DNA of 64,000 nt from Mycobacterium sp. OAS707 (GTDB lineage: Bacteria; Actinomycetota; Actinomycetes; Mycobacteriales; Mycobacteriaceae), in contig NZ_JADBDS010000003.1 of the NCBI RefSeq assembly GCF_014873705.1, positions 1,054,001 through 1,118,000 of the forward strand, read 5' to 3'. Each line of letters starts with the position of its first letter. Positions within the stretch are counted from its first letter, which is position 1. Below, in pieces: positions 7,847-16,926 of this stretch. A model generated the notes under the pieces. It was not told the origin of the DNA and did not search any database. It saw only the letters and a list, made by a program, of their open reading frames with translations. The position numbers and the translations under genes are program-made.

Positions 7847-8890
7847 ATGCCGGACAACTCTGAGATTCGCTTCCTCCGCCTCGGCGCCAGTCGACTGGCG
7901 TACGAGGTGCGTGGCGACGGTCCACCACTCGTCGCCCCGGCGTGGTGGGTGAGCCATCTCGAGCTCGACTGGCAGAGCCCGGGCGTTCGGCAGTTCTGGC
8001 AGGGGGTAGCGGAGAGCCACACACTGATCCGCTATGACCGTCTCGGTGTCGGCATGTCGGATCGCACGCTGCGAACTTCCGACCTGACCCTGGAGGGCGA
8101 AGTCGCGACACTGCGCGCACTGCTCGACGAGCTCGGCCTCGATCGCGTGACGCTCGTCGGCGGATCATCCGGAACCTGCACCGCGGTGGCATTCGCCGCG
8201 ACGTTTCCCGAGCGTGTGGAGCGACTGGTGCTGTACGGCTCCTATCCCCATGGCGACGTGCTGACGCCTCCCGGCGTATCCGACGCGATCGTCGCGGCGG
8301 TTCGCGCGCATTGGGGACTCGGGTCGCGCATGCTCAGCGACTTGTTTCTCGGCGGCGCCGATTCGGTAGCACACGAACGCTTCGCCCGGTTGCAGCGCGA
8401 GTCGGCCAGCGCGGAGACTGCCGCCGCTCTGCTCGGTCTGGTGTATCGCCTCGACGTGCGCGCTCACCTGCCATTGGTCCACCAGCCGACGACGGTGGTG
8501 CATCGCCGCGACGATCGTGCCGTGCCCTACAAGCTGGGCCGTGACGTCGCCGCCGCGATACCAAACGCGACATTCGTTCCGCTGCAAGGAAACTCGCACT
8601 TCCCTTGGCACGGTGATGTGGATTCGGTCGTGCGCGCGTTTCGGCAAGCGTTGACACCGCAGCAACCGACTGCGCGCGGTGCCGGCGAGCCAGAACCGGT
8701 GCTGCTCTCCGGTCGCGAGCGCGAGATCCTCGCCTGCGTTGCGCGCGGGCTCGGCGACCGCGAGATCGCAGAGCAGCTGGTGCTCAGCCCGCACACCGTT
8801 CACCGCCACGTCGCGAATATCCGCCGCAAACTCGGTCGCACATCACGCACGGCCGCCGTCGCCGAGGCCGCACGGCTCGGGCTGTTGTGA
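7847..8890 (+). CDS. Alpha/beta hydrolase fused to LuxR-type HTH
   Basis: 347 aa. The start ATG at 7847 gives the standard N-terminus MPDNSEIRFLRLG. Residues 1-260 are an alpha/beta hydrolase with a G-G-S-S-G nucleophile elbow (about residues 105-109), a late Asp (RRDDRAVPY) and a His (GNSHFPWHGD). Residues ~275-347 are a LuxR-type helix-turn-helix: LSGREREILACVARGLGDREIAEQL then SPHTVHRHVANIRRKLG. This is a one-component regulator in which the hydrolase fold probably senses a ligand, or a hydrolase that controls its own pathway. Actinobacteria have many such fusions. The target is unknown. Confidence 0.88.
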   Translation: MPDNSEIRFLRLGASRLAYEVRGDGPPLVAPAWWVSHLELDWQSPGVRQFWQGVAESHTLIRYDRLGVGMSDRTLRTSDLTLEGEVATLRALLDELGLDRVTLVGGSSGTCTAVAFAATFPERVERLVLYGSYPHGDVLTPPGVSDAIVAAVRAHWGLGSRMLSDLFLGGADSVAHERFARLQRESASAETAAALLGLVYRLDVRAHLPLVHQPTTVVHRRDDRAVPYKLGRDVAAAIPNATFVPLQGNSHFPWHGDVDSVVRAFRQALTPQQPTARGAGEPEPVLLSGREREILACVARGLGDREIAEQLVLSPHTVHRHVANIRRKLGRTSRTAAVAEAARLGLL

Positions 8891-8970
8891 GATGGCCGAA
8901 ACCGGCCATCTGCGAAGGATGGCCGCGATGGGCGATGCTCGCAGCACCGCGCTGCTCGTAGATTCTCGGC

Positions 8971-9642
8971 ATGACAGACGTCGCCCCTGCCCAACCCATC
9001 GTCCAACCCCACGCCAGTGCTTCCTACGCGGCGTGGCTGCGGGTCATGGCGGTGCTGTACAACCCGTTCGTCTGGCTGGGCGAGTTGATAGGCATGCGGC
9101 GCCGCCGTCGCGACCTTGTCGCAGCAGCGCACGGGGTCGTCGTCGAAATCGGTGCGGGCACCGGGCTGAACGTCGCGCACTATCCCGCCGCGGTTGACGA
9201 GCTCATCCTCACTGAGCCAGAACCCGGGATGCGACGAAAGCTTGCCCGGCTTCTCGAGCGGAAGGCGCCCGATGCCCGGATCGTTGACGCCCCCGCGGAA
9301 CGCCTGCCGTTGGGTGATGCCAGCGTCGACACCGTCGTCTCCACGCTCGTGCTGTGCACCGTGGACGACCCCGCGGGAGCGCTTCGCGAAATCGCCCGCG
9401 TACTGCGCCCGGGCGGGCAGTTGCTGTTCATCGAACACGTGCGCGCGAGCTCACGGTTCCTCGCCGCATGCCAGGACCTTCTCCTCAAACCGTGGCGCGG
9501 CTTCGCAGGTGGGTGCGTCTGTAACCGCTCGACCCTCGAGCTGATGCGCGCCTGCGGCTTCACCGTCGAGTCCGACAACGCGGTGTGGCATGGGATGCCC
9601 GCGATCGTGCACCCGCTCATCGTCGGGCGAGCGACTCACTGA
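8971..9642 (+). CDS. SAM-dependent methyltransferase, class I (UbiE/Methyltransf_11 type)
   Basis: 223 aa. Motif I VVEIGAGTGLNVAHYP (about residues 57-72) binds SAM. The acidic residue of motif II follows in LTEPEPGM, motif post-I has LPLGDASVDTVVSTLVLCTV, and motif III is LRPGGQLLFIEHVRA. A short hydrophobic N-terminal stretch (WLRVMAVLYNPFVWLGEL) may touch the membrane. The substrate cannot be read from sequence; small hydrophobic acceptors are typical. It is 80 bases downstream of the hydrolase-LuxR gene and 76 bases upstream of the hydratase. Confidence 0.85.
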   Translation: MTDVAPAQPIVQPHASASYAAWLRVMAVLYNPFVWLGELIGMRRRRRDLVAAAHGVVVEIGAGTGLNVAHYPAAVDELILTEPEPGMRRKLARLLERKAPDARIVDAPAERLPLGDASVDTVVSTLVLCTVDDPAGALREIARVLRPGGQLLFIEHVRASSRFLAACQDLLLKPWRGFAGGCVCNRSTLELMRACGFTVESDNAVWHGMPAIVHPLIVGRATH

Positions 9643-9718
9643 CCGGACGGTGATGTCCGCGCGTTAGTGTCTTTCGATCGGCTTCAGCGAACAAGCCGAC
9701 GGAAGAGTTGAGCAATTC

Positions 9719-10750
9719 ATGACGGCACCAACAGAAACTTCGCCGCTCGAAGCGCGGGTGGGCCACTACTACCAGATGGACGGCACCTACCTGGTCGGGC
9801 GCGAGAAGTTGCGCGAGTACGCCCGTGCTGTGCAGGACTACCACCCGGCACATTGGGACGTCGCCGCCGCCGCAAAGCTGGGCTATTCAGACGTCATCGC
9901 GCCCCTGACGTTCACGTCGGCGCCGGGCATGCAGTGCAATCGCCGGATGTTCGAGCAGATTGTCGTCGGCTACGACACCTACCTGCAGACCGAGGAAGTC
10001 TTCGAGCAGCACCGCCCGATCGTGGCAGGCGATGAATTGACCATCGACGTCGAACTGACGTCGGTCCGCAGGACCGCAGGCAGAGACTTCATCACCGTCA
10101 CCAACACGTTCACCGACACCACGGGCGAGCGGGTGCACACCCTGCACACCACCGTCGTCGGTGTCACCGCCGAGGACATCGACTCGGAAGTCAAAACGGC
10201 CGTGCAGAACGCGATGATGCACGACATGAACATCCTCGACATCGCCGGACTCGACGACGAGTACGAAAAGGAGGTGCGACCGGAGGGCGAGATCCGCATC
10301 GCCGACGGCGGCACCACCCGCACGCCCGGTACGCCGGCCTTCGAGGATGTGCAGGTCGGCGACGCGCTTCCTGCACACCACACCCGGCTGTCCCGCGGCG
10401 ACCTGGTCAACTACGCCGGCGTGGCCGGTGACGCCAACCCGATTCACTGGGACGAACACATCGCCAAGCTTGCCGGGCTGCCCGACGTGATCGCCCACGG
10501 AATGCTGACCATGGGCTTGGGTGCCGGCTACGCCTCCGCGTGGTCGGGCGATCCCGGTGCGGCCACCCGGTACACGGTGCGGTTGTCGGCGCCCGCGGTC
10601 GTCTCGGCCGCCGAGGGCACCGACATCGAGTTCAGCGGGCGGATCAAGGCACTGGATCCGGCCACCCGCAGCGGGGTCGTCATCATCGGCGCGAAGGCCG
10701 GTGGCAAGAAGATCTTCGGCATGGCGACGTTGGACGTCCGCTTCCGCTGA
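9719..10750 (+). CDS. Double-hotdog (R)-specific enoyl hydratase/dehydratase, MaoC family (Rv0216-like)
   Basis: 343 aa, twice a single hotdog. The N-terminal half (about 1-165) starts with GTYLVGREKLREYARAVQDYHPAHWD and resembles the FAS1-like/HadA N-terminal hotdog. The C-terminal half has the hydratase-2 signature YAGVAGDANPIHWDE...AHGMLTM (about residues 232-262) with the catalytic Asp and His. This arrangement matches mycobacterial double-hotdog proteins such as Rv0216, which hydrate trans-2-enoyl-CoA or dehydrate 3-hydroxyacyl thioesters in fatty acid metabolism. RBS GGAAGAG precedes the ATG. Confidence 0.85.
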   Translation: MTAPTETSPLEARVGHYYQMDGTYLVGREKLREYARAVQDYHPAHWDVAAAAKLGYSDVIAPLTFTSAPGMQCNRRMFEQIVVGYDTYLQTEEVFEQHRPIVAGDELTIDVELTSVRRTAGRDFITVTNTFTDTTGERVHTLHTTVVGVTAEDIDSEVKTAVQNAMMHDMNILDIAGLDDEYEKEVRPEGEIRIADGGTTRTPGTPAFEDVQVGDALPAHHTRLSRGDLVNYAGVAGDANPIHWDEHIAKLAGLPDVIAHGMLTMGLGAGYASAWSGDPGAATRYTVRLSAPAVVSAAEGTDIEFSGRIKALDPATRSGVVIIGAKAGGKKIFGMATLDVRFR

Positions 10751-10797
10751 GAGGGCTACTGCCAACGGCCGTGCAAGGCGTCAGTAGCGTGACAGCC

Positions 10798-11424
10798 GTG
10801 AATGCCATCCGGATGTCTTCTGTCGCTGTCCTTGCCTGCGCCACGACGCTCGTCATGACGTTGTCCGCATGTGGTTCCGACAAGGAGACCCCATCGGCAA
10901 GCACGTCGTCGTCACCGGCCTCGGACGTGTTCACACCACCCTCATTCGCGCAAACCGCGACCGGAGACGCGGGCTGCCCGTCCGCAGCACCTGCCAACGC
11001 TGCGCCGGAGTGGACGCTGCCGGGAGCGACCGGAAGCGTCGCCGTCACCGGGGCCACCGACTCGGCGGCGCCGCGGATCCAGGTCACCGCACCGTTCAGC
11101 GTCACCGAGACCCAGGTGCACACGCTGAAGGCCGGCGACGGACCGGTCGTCGCGGCCACCGCGAAGGTGTTCGTCTGCTACATGGGCGTCAACGGACGCG
11201 ACGGCTCGGTGTTCGACAGCACCTACGAACGAGGCGCCCCCATCGACTTTTCGTTGCAGGGCGTGGTGCCCGGGTTCCAGAAGGCGATCGCAGGGCAGAA
11301 GGTCGGCTCCACTGTCGCCGTCGCAATGACGTCCGCCGACGGCTATCCGGAGGGCCAACCGAGCGCGGGCATCCAGCCGGGCGACACCCTCATCTTCGCG
11401 ATCAAAATCCTGGACGCTTCGTAG
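10798..11424 (+). CDS. FKBP-type peptidyl-prolyl isomerase lipoprotein
   Basis: 208 aa from a GTG at 10798; an ATG at 10813 would remove the only basic residue of the n-region. The signal ends in the lipobox LSAC (Cys at about residue 24), so it is anchored to the outer leaflet of the membrane. After a Ser/Thr/Pro linker, an FKBP domain covers the C-terminal 110 residues: VCYMGVNGRDGSVFDSTYERG, PIDFSLQGVVPGFQKAIAGQKVGS and GIQPGDTLIFAIKIL are diagnostic. It probably assists folding of exported proteins. 47 bases after the hydratase, same strand. Confidence 0.87.
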   Translation: MNAIRMSSVAVLACATTLVMTLSACGSDKETPSASTSSSPASDVFTPPSFAQTATGDAGCPSAAPANAAPEWTLPGATGSVAVTGATDSAAPRIQVTAPFSVTETQVHTLKAGDGPVVAATAKVFVCYMGVNGRDGSVFDSTYERGAPIDFSLQGVVPGFQKAIAGQKVGSTVAVAMTSADGYPEGQPSAGIQPGDTLIFAIKILDAS

Positions 11425-11487
11425 CCTCGCGTTGGACAATTAGTTCATATAACGTTTTGACGGAGCGCAGGACTACAGGAGCGGCAC

Positions 11488-11967
11488 GTGGATCTCGGAG
11501 GCTGGGGTGATCTCACGATCCTCGCTGCCGTGATGGAAATGGTCTTTGCCACTTGTGTATTCGTGTACTTCGGTCGGTTGGAGAAGCGCACCTCCCATCC
11601 GTTGGGAGAAACGGTGGGCGCCCACAAAGAGGTGCTGGCCAAGCTCCGCAAGGGCGAACCGATGTCCCAGGACGAAGTGGACTATGCGACCGAACTGGTG
11701 GCCGATGCTCGCTCACCACTGGCGTACGCGATACCCGCGGCTCTGTTCACCATGGGCTTCTTCTACGTGGTCGGCTGTCTGTTCATGCTTCACCTCGATG
11801 GTGGTCATCCCTCTTTCCGAACGTTCATCGGCGGCATCCCGATGTTGACCTCGATGAACATCGCCGCCCAACTGCGCAGGGTGGCAGGGCTCAAAGGCCG
11901 CTTGAGCCGGGTGTCGGTGTCGTCGACCGACCCGTCCAACGAGCTCAATCCTGTTGGTAGCGCCTGA
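11488..11967 (+). CDS. Hypothetical membrane protein
   Basis: 159 aa from a GTG start (AGGAGCGGCAC upstream). Hydrophobic segments lie at about residues 9-28 and 84-104, with a weaker one near 110-125. The loop between the first two is charged and has HPLGETVGAHKEVLAKLRKGEPMSQDEVDYATEL. It converges with the MmpL gene, which ends 9 bases beyond its stop. Family not recognised. Confidence 0.7.
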   Translation: MDLGGWGDLTILAAVMEMVFATCVFVYFGRLEKRTSHPLGETVGAHKEVLAKLRKGEPMSQDEVDYATELVADARSPLAYAIPAALFTMGFFYVVGCLFMLHLDGGHPSFRTFIGGIPMLTSMNIAAQLRRVAGLKGRLSRVSVSSTDPSNELNPVGSA

Positions 11968-11976
11968 CTTTCATCT

Positions 11977-14775
11977 CTAGGTTCGGCGGGCCGGACGCTG
12001 GCGCACGTTCAACGGCCACCAGAACCACCGCCCCAGCAGTGCCGCGACGGCCGGAGTCATGAACGAGCGCACGATCAGCGTGTCGAACAGCAGACCGAGC
12101 GCGATCGTGGTGCCGATCTGACCGAGAATGCGCAAGTCGGCGAAGATGAATGAGGCCATGGTGGCTGCGAACACCAGACCTGCGGCCGTCACCACCGCGC
12201 CTGACCCGGCCATCGCCCGAATGATGCCGGTGTTCAACCCTGCGCCGATCTCCTCCTTGAACCGGGAGATCAACAACAGGTTGTAGTCCGAACCGACCGC
12301 CAACAGCAGGATGACGGCCAGCGCCAACACAATCCAGAACAGCTCGATACCAAAGATGTCCTGCCAGATCAGCACGGAAAGCCCGAACGAGGCACCCAAC
12401 GACAGCGCGACGGTGCCCACGATAACCAACGCGGCGACGAGGCTTCGGGTAATGAACATCATGACGAGCAAGATGAGGCTGAGCGCCGCGATCCCTGCGA
12501 TCAGCAGATCGTATTTGGCGCCGTCCTGGATGTCCTTGTAGGTGGCTGCGGTGCCTGCGATGAAGATCTTCGACCCCGCAAGCGGCGTCCCCTTGACGGC
12601 TTCCTGCGCGGCATGCCTGATCGCATCGATATGCGAAATGCCTTGGGGCGTAGCCGGATCACCTTCGTGCGTGATGATCATTCTGGCAGCTTTGCCGTCC
12701 GGCGACAGGAACAACTTGAGCCCGCGCTGGAATTCCGGGTTGGTGAACGCCTCCGGCGGTAGGTAGAACGAGTCGTCTGTTTTCGACGCGTCGTAGGCCT
12801 GGCCAAGGGCGGTCGAGTTCTGCAGTGCCGCCTCGGTCTGGTCGTTGATGCCCGACGTGGTGGCGTAGTTGGTCAGTGTCAAGTCGCGGTTGGTCTGCTG
12901 ACTAGCGATCTGTGGTGGGATGAGCGCGAGCAGCTTGGGCTGCAGCGCGTCGAGCTTGGTGATGCTCGCCGAGACATTGCTCAGTTGGTCGGTCAGCGCG
13001 TCGATGCCGTCGAGGGCGTCGAACAGAGACCGCAGTGCCCAGCAGGCTGGGATGTCGTAACAGTGTGGCTCCCAATAGAAGTAGTTGCGCAGGGGCCGGA
13101 AGAAGTCGTCGAAGTTGGCGATCTTGTCACGCAGGTCTTGGGCGGTGGCGACGGTGTCCTTGAACGCCTGGGTCTGCTCGTCGGTGATGGCGGCCGATTG
13201 CTGCTGAAGCGCAAGCTGTTGTCGCAGAATGTCTATCGAGTTGTTGATCACGTCGACCTGCTTGAGCAGATCGGCGCCGCGGGCCTGCTGGAAGGGCAGG
13301 CTGTTGAGTTGAGCGGCGCTGCCCGCACTGATCTGGAACGGTATCGACGTGTGATCCAACGGCGTGCCGAGTGGCCGGGTGATCGACTGGACCTGCGCTA
13401 TGCCGTCGGTGTGGAAGACCGCCTTGGCGACGCGTTCCAGCAGGATCATGTCGGTGGAATTGCGCAGATCATGGTTGGCCTCGACCATCAGCAGTTCGGG
13501 GTTCAGCCGGGCCTGCGAGAAGTGGCGTTCTGCCGCCGCGTAACCGACATTGGCTGGTGCCCCGGCCGGCATGTAGCCGCGGGCGTCGTAGCTCGTCTTG
13601 TAGTTCGGCAAGGCGATCAGACCGATGAGGGCGACGGCGACCGTCGCCATCAGGACGGGCACGGGCCACCGAACGATCACCGTGCCGATGCGTCGCCACC
13701 CCCGGGTCTGCAATCGCCGGGTGGGCTCGAACAGACCGAAGTGCCGGCCGATCATCAACAGGGCGGGCGCCAGGGTCAACGCCGCGATCACCGCGACAAG
13801 CACACCGATGCCCGCGGGAACACCGAGGCTGTTGAAATACGGGAGGCGGGTGAACATCAGACACAACACGGCGCCCGCGATCGTCAGGCCTGAGCCCAAG
13901 ATGATGTGCGCGGTGCCGTGGTACATCGTGTTGAACGCCGACACGCGGTCCTGCCCGAGGTAACGCTCCTCGTGGAAGCGGCCGAGGATGAAGATCGCAT
14001 AGTCGGTTCCGGCCGCGATGACCAGCAGCGTCAGCAGATTGGTCGAGTACGTCGACAGCTGGATGATGCCCGCGTTCGCAAGCACAGCGACGACGCCGCG
14101 CGACGCGGTCAACTCGATCATCACGGTGAAGATCACAAGGAACACCGTGGTGAGACGACGGAACAGCGAAAACAGCATCACGGCGATGACGCCGATGGTG
14201 ATCAGCGTGGTTTTCAGGGTGCCGTGCCGGCCCACCTCGAACTGATCGGTGACCAGCGGCGCGGCGCCGGTGACATAGGCCTTGACGCCCGGCGGCGGCG
14301 TGGTGTGGTTGACGATGTTGCGCACCGAATCGACCGATTCGTTGGCCAGTGACTCGCCTTGGTTGCCCGCGAGGTAGATCTGCACCAGCGCGGCCTTGCC
14401 GTCTGAGCTCTGCGAGCCGGCCGCTGTCAGCGGATCGCCCCAGAAGTTCTGGATGTGCTGGACGTGCTTGGTGTCCTGCTGGAGCTTCTCGATGAGGCCG
14501 TCGTAGTAGCGGTGGGCTTCGGCGCCGAGTGGCTGGTCGCCCTCCAGCACGATCATGGCCGAACTGTCGGAATCGAATTCGCCGAACACCTTGCCGATAC
14601 GCTTGGCGGCCACCAACGACGGCGAGTCCTGTGGGCTCAACGACACGTTGTGCGCTTCGGCGACTGTCTCCAACTGCGGCACAAACACATTCGTCACCAC
14701 CGCAAGTCCGAGCCAGAACAGCGCGATGAGCACCGCGTACCGGCGGATGAAGTCAGGAACCCGGTGCGGCGTCAT
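11977..14775 (-). CDS. MmpL-family RND transporter
   Basis: 932 aa from the ATG at 14775, which overlaps the mmpS stop (ATGA). The topology is typical of MmpL: TM1, a large outer loop (about residues 35-175), TM2-6, a second very large outer loop (about 390-690), then TM7-12. The proton-relay Asp-Tyr pairs appear in AGTDYAIFILGRFHEERY and VGSDYNLLLISRFKEE. MmpL4/MmpL5 with MmpS partners export siderophores and can efflux drugs, and the length and the MmpS neighbour place this protein with them rather than with MmpL3. The actual cargo is unknown. Confidence 0.92.
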   Translation of the reverse strand: MTPHRVPDFIRRYAVLIALFWLGLAVVTNVFVPQLETVAEAHNVSLSPQDSPSLVAAKRIGKVFGEFDSDSSAMIVLEGDQPLGAEAHRYYDGLIEKLQQDTKHVQHIQNFWGDPLTAAGSQSSDGKAALVQIYLAGNQGESLANESVDSVRNIVNHTTPPPGVKAYVTGAAPLVTDQFEVGRHGTLKTTLITIGVIAVMLFSLFRRLTTVFLVIFTVMIELTASRGVVAVLANAGIIQLSTYSTNLLTLLVIAAGTDYAIFILGRFHEERYLGQDRVSAFNTMYHGTAHIILGSGLTIAGAVLCLMFTRLPYFNSLGVPAGIGVLVAVIAALTLAPALLMIGRHFGLFEPTRRLQTRGWRRIGTVIVRWPVPVLMATVAVALIGLIALPNYKTSYDARGYMPAGAPANVGYAAAERHFSQARLNPELLMVEANHDLRNSTDMILLERVAKAVFHTDGIAQVQSITRPLGTPLDHTSIPFQISAGSAAQLNSLPFQQARGADLLKQVDVINNSIDILRQQLALQQQSAAITDEQTQAFKDTVATAQDLRDKIANFDDFFRPLRNYFYWEPHCYDIPACWALRSLFDALDGIDALTDQLSNVSASITKLDALQPKLLALIPPQIASQQTNRDLTLTNYATTSGINDQTEAALQNSTALGQAYDASKTDDSFYLPPEAFTNPEFQRGLKLFLSPDGKAARMIITHEGDPATPQGISHIDAIRHAAQEAVKGTPLAGSKIFIAGTAATYKDIQDGAKYDLLIAGIAALSLILLVMMFITRSLVAALVIVGTVALSLGASFGLSVLIWQDIFGIELFWIVLALAVILLLAVGSDYNLLLISRFKEEIGAGLNTGIIRAMAGSGAVVTAAGLVFAATMASFIFADLRILGQIGTTIALGLLFDTLIVRSFMTPAVAALLGRWFWWPLNVRQRPARRT

Positions 14776-15218
14776 CCGGACTTGTCCAAGCAATAGGTGA
14801 AGGCGTTGTGGGTGTTGATGGTTCTTTCGTCCTTGACGACGTCGTCGATCTTGATCCGGCAGCCGAGCGAGTTGCTGTTGCCCTGGGCGGAGACGTTGAC
14901 GAAGACGGCAGGCTGGGTGGTGGTCGTGTCATAAGACCAGGGCAGCGTCGCGGCGTCGGCGCGTTGGGGTTGTGCGTTGACGTCCAGGTAGGTGATGGTC
15001 GCGACCGTGCCGGCCGGGCCGAAGACCTCCATGACCACGTGCTTGGGGTTGAACGGGACGATCTCGTTCGCGGACCCGCTAGGGGTGGAGGTGACATCCT
15101 TGGAGCCGAAGATGCCGTTCAGCCGATACACAGCAAAACCTGCGACCGCGACGACCAGCACCGCCACCAGCACCATCCACCGTCGCAACAGCCGGCTTCC
15201 GATCGAAACCCGTTGCAT
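14772..15218 (-). CDS. MmpS-family membrane accessory protein
   Basis: 148 aa from ATG 15218 (MQRVSIGSR); the upstream in-frame start at 15254 is less typical. A basic cytoplasmic N-terminus is followed by one TM helix (about residues 14-32) and an outer beta-sandwich with HVVMEVFGPAGTVATITYLD and a Cys pair (LGCRIKIDD...YCLDKSG). This is the usual MmpS fold, which assists its MmpL in siderophore export. Translationally coupled to mmpL. It is transcribed divergently from the epimerase-like gene at 15437. Confidence 0.9.
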   Translation of the reverse strand: MQRVSIGSRLLRRWMVLVAVLVVAVAGFAVYRLNGIFGSKDVTSTPSGSANEIVPFNPKHVVMEVFGPAGTVATITYLDVNAQPQRADAATLPWSYDTTTTQPAVFVNVSAQGNSNSLGCRIKIDDVVKDERTINTHNAFTYCLDKSG

Positions 15219-15436
15219 CCGTGACCTTTCAAGCGCGGTGACCAGCCTTGGCATAGCGAGAATCTAGTAGGGCGGCTAATCAACTAGGTTGACGGTACGA
15301 CACGGTTTCGGACTCCACAACACCGGGCTGGGGCCTTCGAGGTAGGCGATTTGGCACGGCGTCATTGGCGGGGATGACATCGACGTGAATGGGTACTTGG
15401 ACTCGAAGAGAACCGGCTGCGATTGGGGAAAATCCT

Positions 15437-16426
15437 GTGAAGGTGCTGATAACAGGCGGGACCGGATTCGTCGGCGCATGGACCGCCAAGGCCGTGGCCG
15501 ACGCCGGTCATTCGGTGCGGTTTCTGGTCCGGAAACCTGCGCGGCTGCAGACGAGCGTCGCGCGGCTAGGCGTCGACACCACCGACCACACGGTCGGGGA
15601 CATCGGCGACGCGGGCTCCACCGCGGCGGCTTTGGATGGGTGTGACGCCGTGATCCATTGCGCGGCAATGGTCTCCACCGATCCGGGGCAAGCGGACACG
15701 ATGCTGCGAACCAACCTCGACGGCGGGCGCAACGTCCTCGGCGCCGCGGCCGAGCGCGGGCTGGATCCGATTGTGCACGTGTCAAGCTTCAGCGCACTCT
15801 TTCGGCCGGGCCTCGATGTGCTGCACGCCGACCTTCCCGTCGTCGGCGGACGCGACGGTTACGGCCGTTCGAAGGCAGTGCTCGAGGCGTACGCGCGCGG
15901 TCTGCAGGACGCCGGCGCTCCGGTGGCGATCACCTATCCGGGCATGGTGCTCGGGCCTCCAGCGGGTGACCAGTTCGGTGAGGCGGCCGAGGGTGTGCAG
16001 GCGGCGGTTCAGATGCGGGGGTTGCCGGGACGCGGCGGTGGTTGGCTTGTCGTCGACGTCCGTGATGTCGCCGCGCTGCATGCCGCTTTGCTGACCCCGG
16101 GCAAGGGCCCTCGCCGGTACATGGCAGGCGGGCGGCGGATTGGAGTCGCCGAGCTCGCGTCGATGATCGGTTCGGCGGCCAACCGCTCGCTGCGCGTGTA
16201 CCCGCTGCCGGATACGGTGCTACGTGGTATCGGTGAGCTGACCGACGTGGTGGGACGCTTCCTGCCGTTGGATACAGCAGTGAGCGCGGCGGCGATGCAG
16301 TATTTCACCCAGATGCCGCAGTCAGACGACACACCCAGCACCGCGGAGCTCGGCGTCAACTACCGAGATCCGCGAGATACGTTGCGCGATACGGTTTCTG
16401 GACTGCGCGAGCTCGGCAGGCTCTGA
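15437..16426 (+). CDS. NAD(P)-dependent epimerase/dehydratase (extended SDR)
   Basis: 329 aa from the GTG at 15437, with GGGGAA about 8 bases upstream. The Rossmann motif TGGTGFVGAW is at residues ~6-15. The catalytic pair appears as YGRSK (Tyr-x-x-x-Lys, near residue 135), with the upstream Ser in VSSFSALF. The downstream part has PGMVLGPPAGDQ and VDVRDVAALHAAL, as in dihydroflavonol-4-reductase-like enzymes. The substrate is unknown. Monocistronic; it faces mmpS across a 218-base gap and converges on the triple-repeat gene. Confidence 0.85.
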   Translation: MKVLITGGTGFVGAWTAKAVADAGHSVRFLVRKPARLQTSVARLGVDTTDHTVGDIGDAGSTAAALDGCDAVIHCAAMVSTDPGQADTMLRTNLDGGRNVLGAAAERGLDPIVHVSSFSALFRPGLDVLHADLPVVGGRDGYGRSKAVLEAYARGLQDAGAPVAITYPGMVLGPPAGDQFGEAAEGVQAAVQMRGLPGRGGGWLVVDVRDVAALHAALLTPGKGPRRYMAGGRRIGVAELASMIGSAANRSLRVYPLPDTVLRGIGELTDVVGRFLPLDTAVSAAAMQYFTQMPQSDDTPSTAELGVNYRDPRDTLRDTVSGLRELGRL

Positions 16427-16519
16427 GTCCGGCTACCACTCGAGCCCGCCGTGCCCGCGAGAGGCATTGCGCTATACGGGTTCTGAATTACCGGAGGTCG
16501 GCAGACTACAAGTGAACGG

Positions 16520-16831
16520 TTAGACCTGGCCGAGCGGTCGACAGGCGTTGGACACCGGATTCCAGTACTGTCCGTCCCCGCAGTTCGGCGGGAACGGCGC
16601 CAACGGCGGCCTGCACACATTGGCGACCGGATCCCACCAGTCGCCGTTCTGGCAGCCCAACGGAACCGGGCCCACCGGCGGCTGACAGACGTCGGCGACC
16701 GGGTCCCACCACTCCCCGTTCTGACAATCGAGCGGTTGCGCCGAGCCTGCCGCCGGGAGAACCAGCGACAGCGCGGCGATCGGTGCAAAAGCGGCGGTGA
16801 GGATCGCCGCACGACAAATGAGCTTTCCCAT
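16520..16831 (-). CDS. Secreted protein with three cysteine-tryptophan repeats
   Basis: 103 aa from the ATG at 16831, where a signal peptide begins (MGKLICRAAIL... cleaved near GSAQP, residue ~33). The mature protein is almost entirely three repeats of about 22 residues, each of the form C-x-x-G-x-(W/Y)-W-(D/N)-P-V-(A/S)-(D/N)-x-C-(Q/R)-P. The two Cys per repeat probably form a disulfide, and the aromatic residues could bind a polymer. I know no named function. Similar repeat-only exported proteins occur in mycobacteria, but that is from general memory. Confidence 0.75.
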   Translation of the reverse strand: MGKLICRAAILTAAFAPIAALSLVLPAAGSAQPLDCQNGEWWDPVADVCQPPVGPVPLGCQNGDWWDPVANVCRPPLAPFPPNCGDGQYWNPVSNACRPLGQV

Positions 16832-16926
16832 GAGCTGAGCCTGCCCCATGCAGGGCCTTCTCAAACCGCTGCCAAGAATCCACCAAGTGCCAGTCCTCAG
16901 CATTGGTCTAGACGAAAGGAAACCCG

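Noticed and set aside
12985..13893. Long plus-strand reading frame (302 aa) inside the MmpL gene
   Set aside because: Antisense to mmpL in a GC-rich genome; composition is Arg/Gly/Gln-rich without domains, and mmpL has clear transporter motifs.
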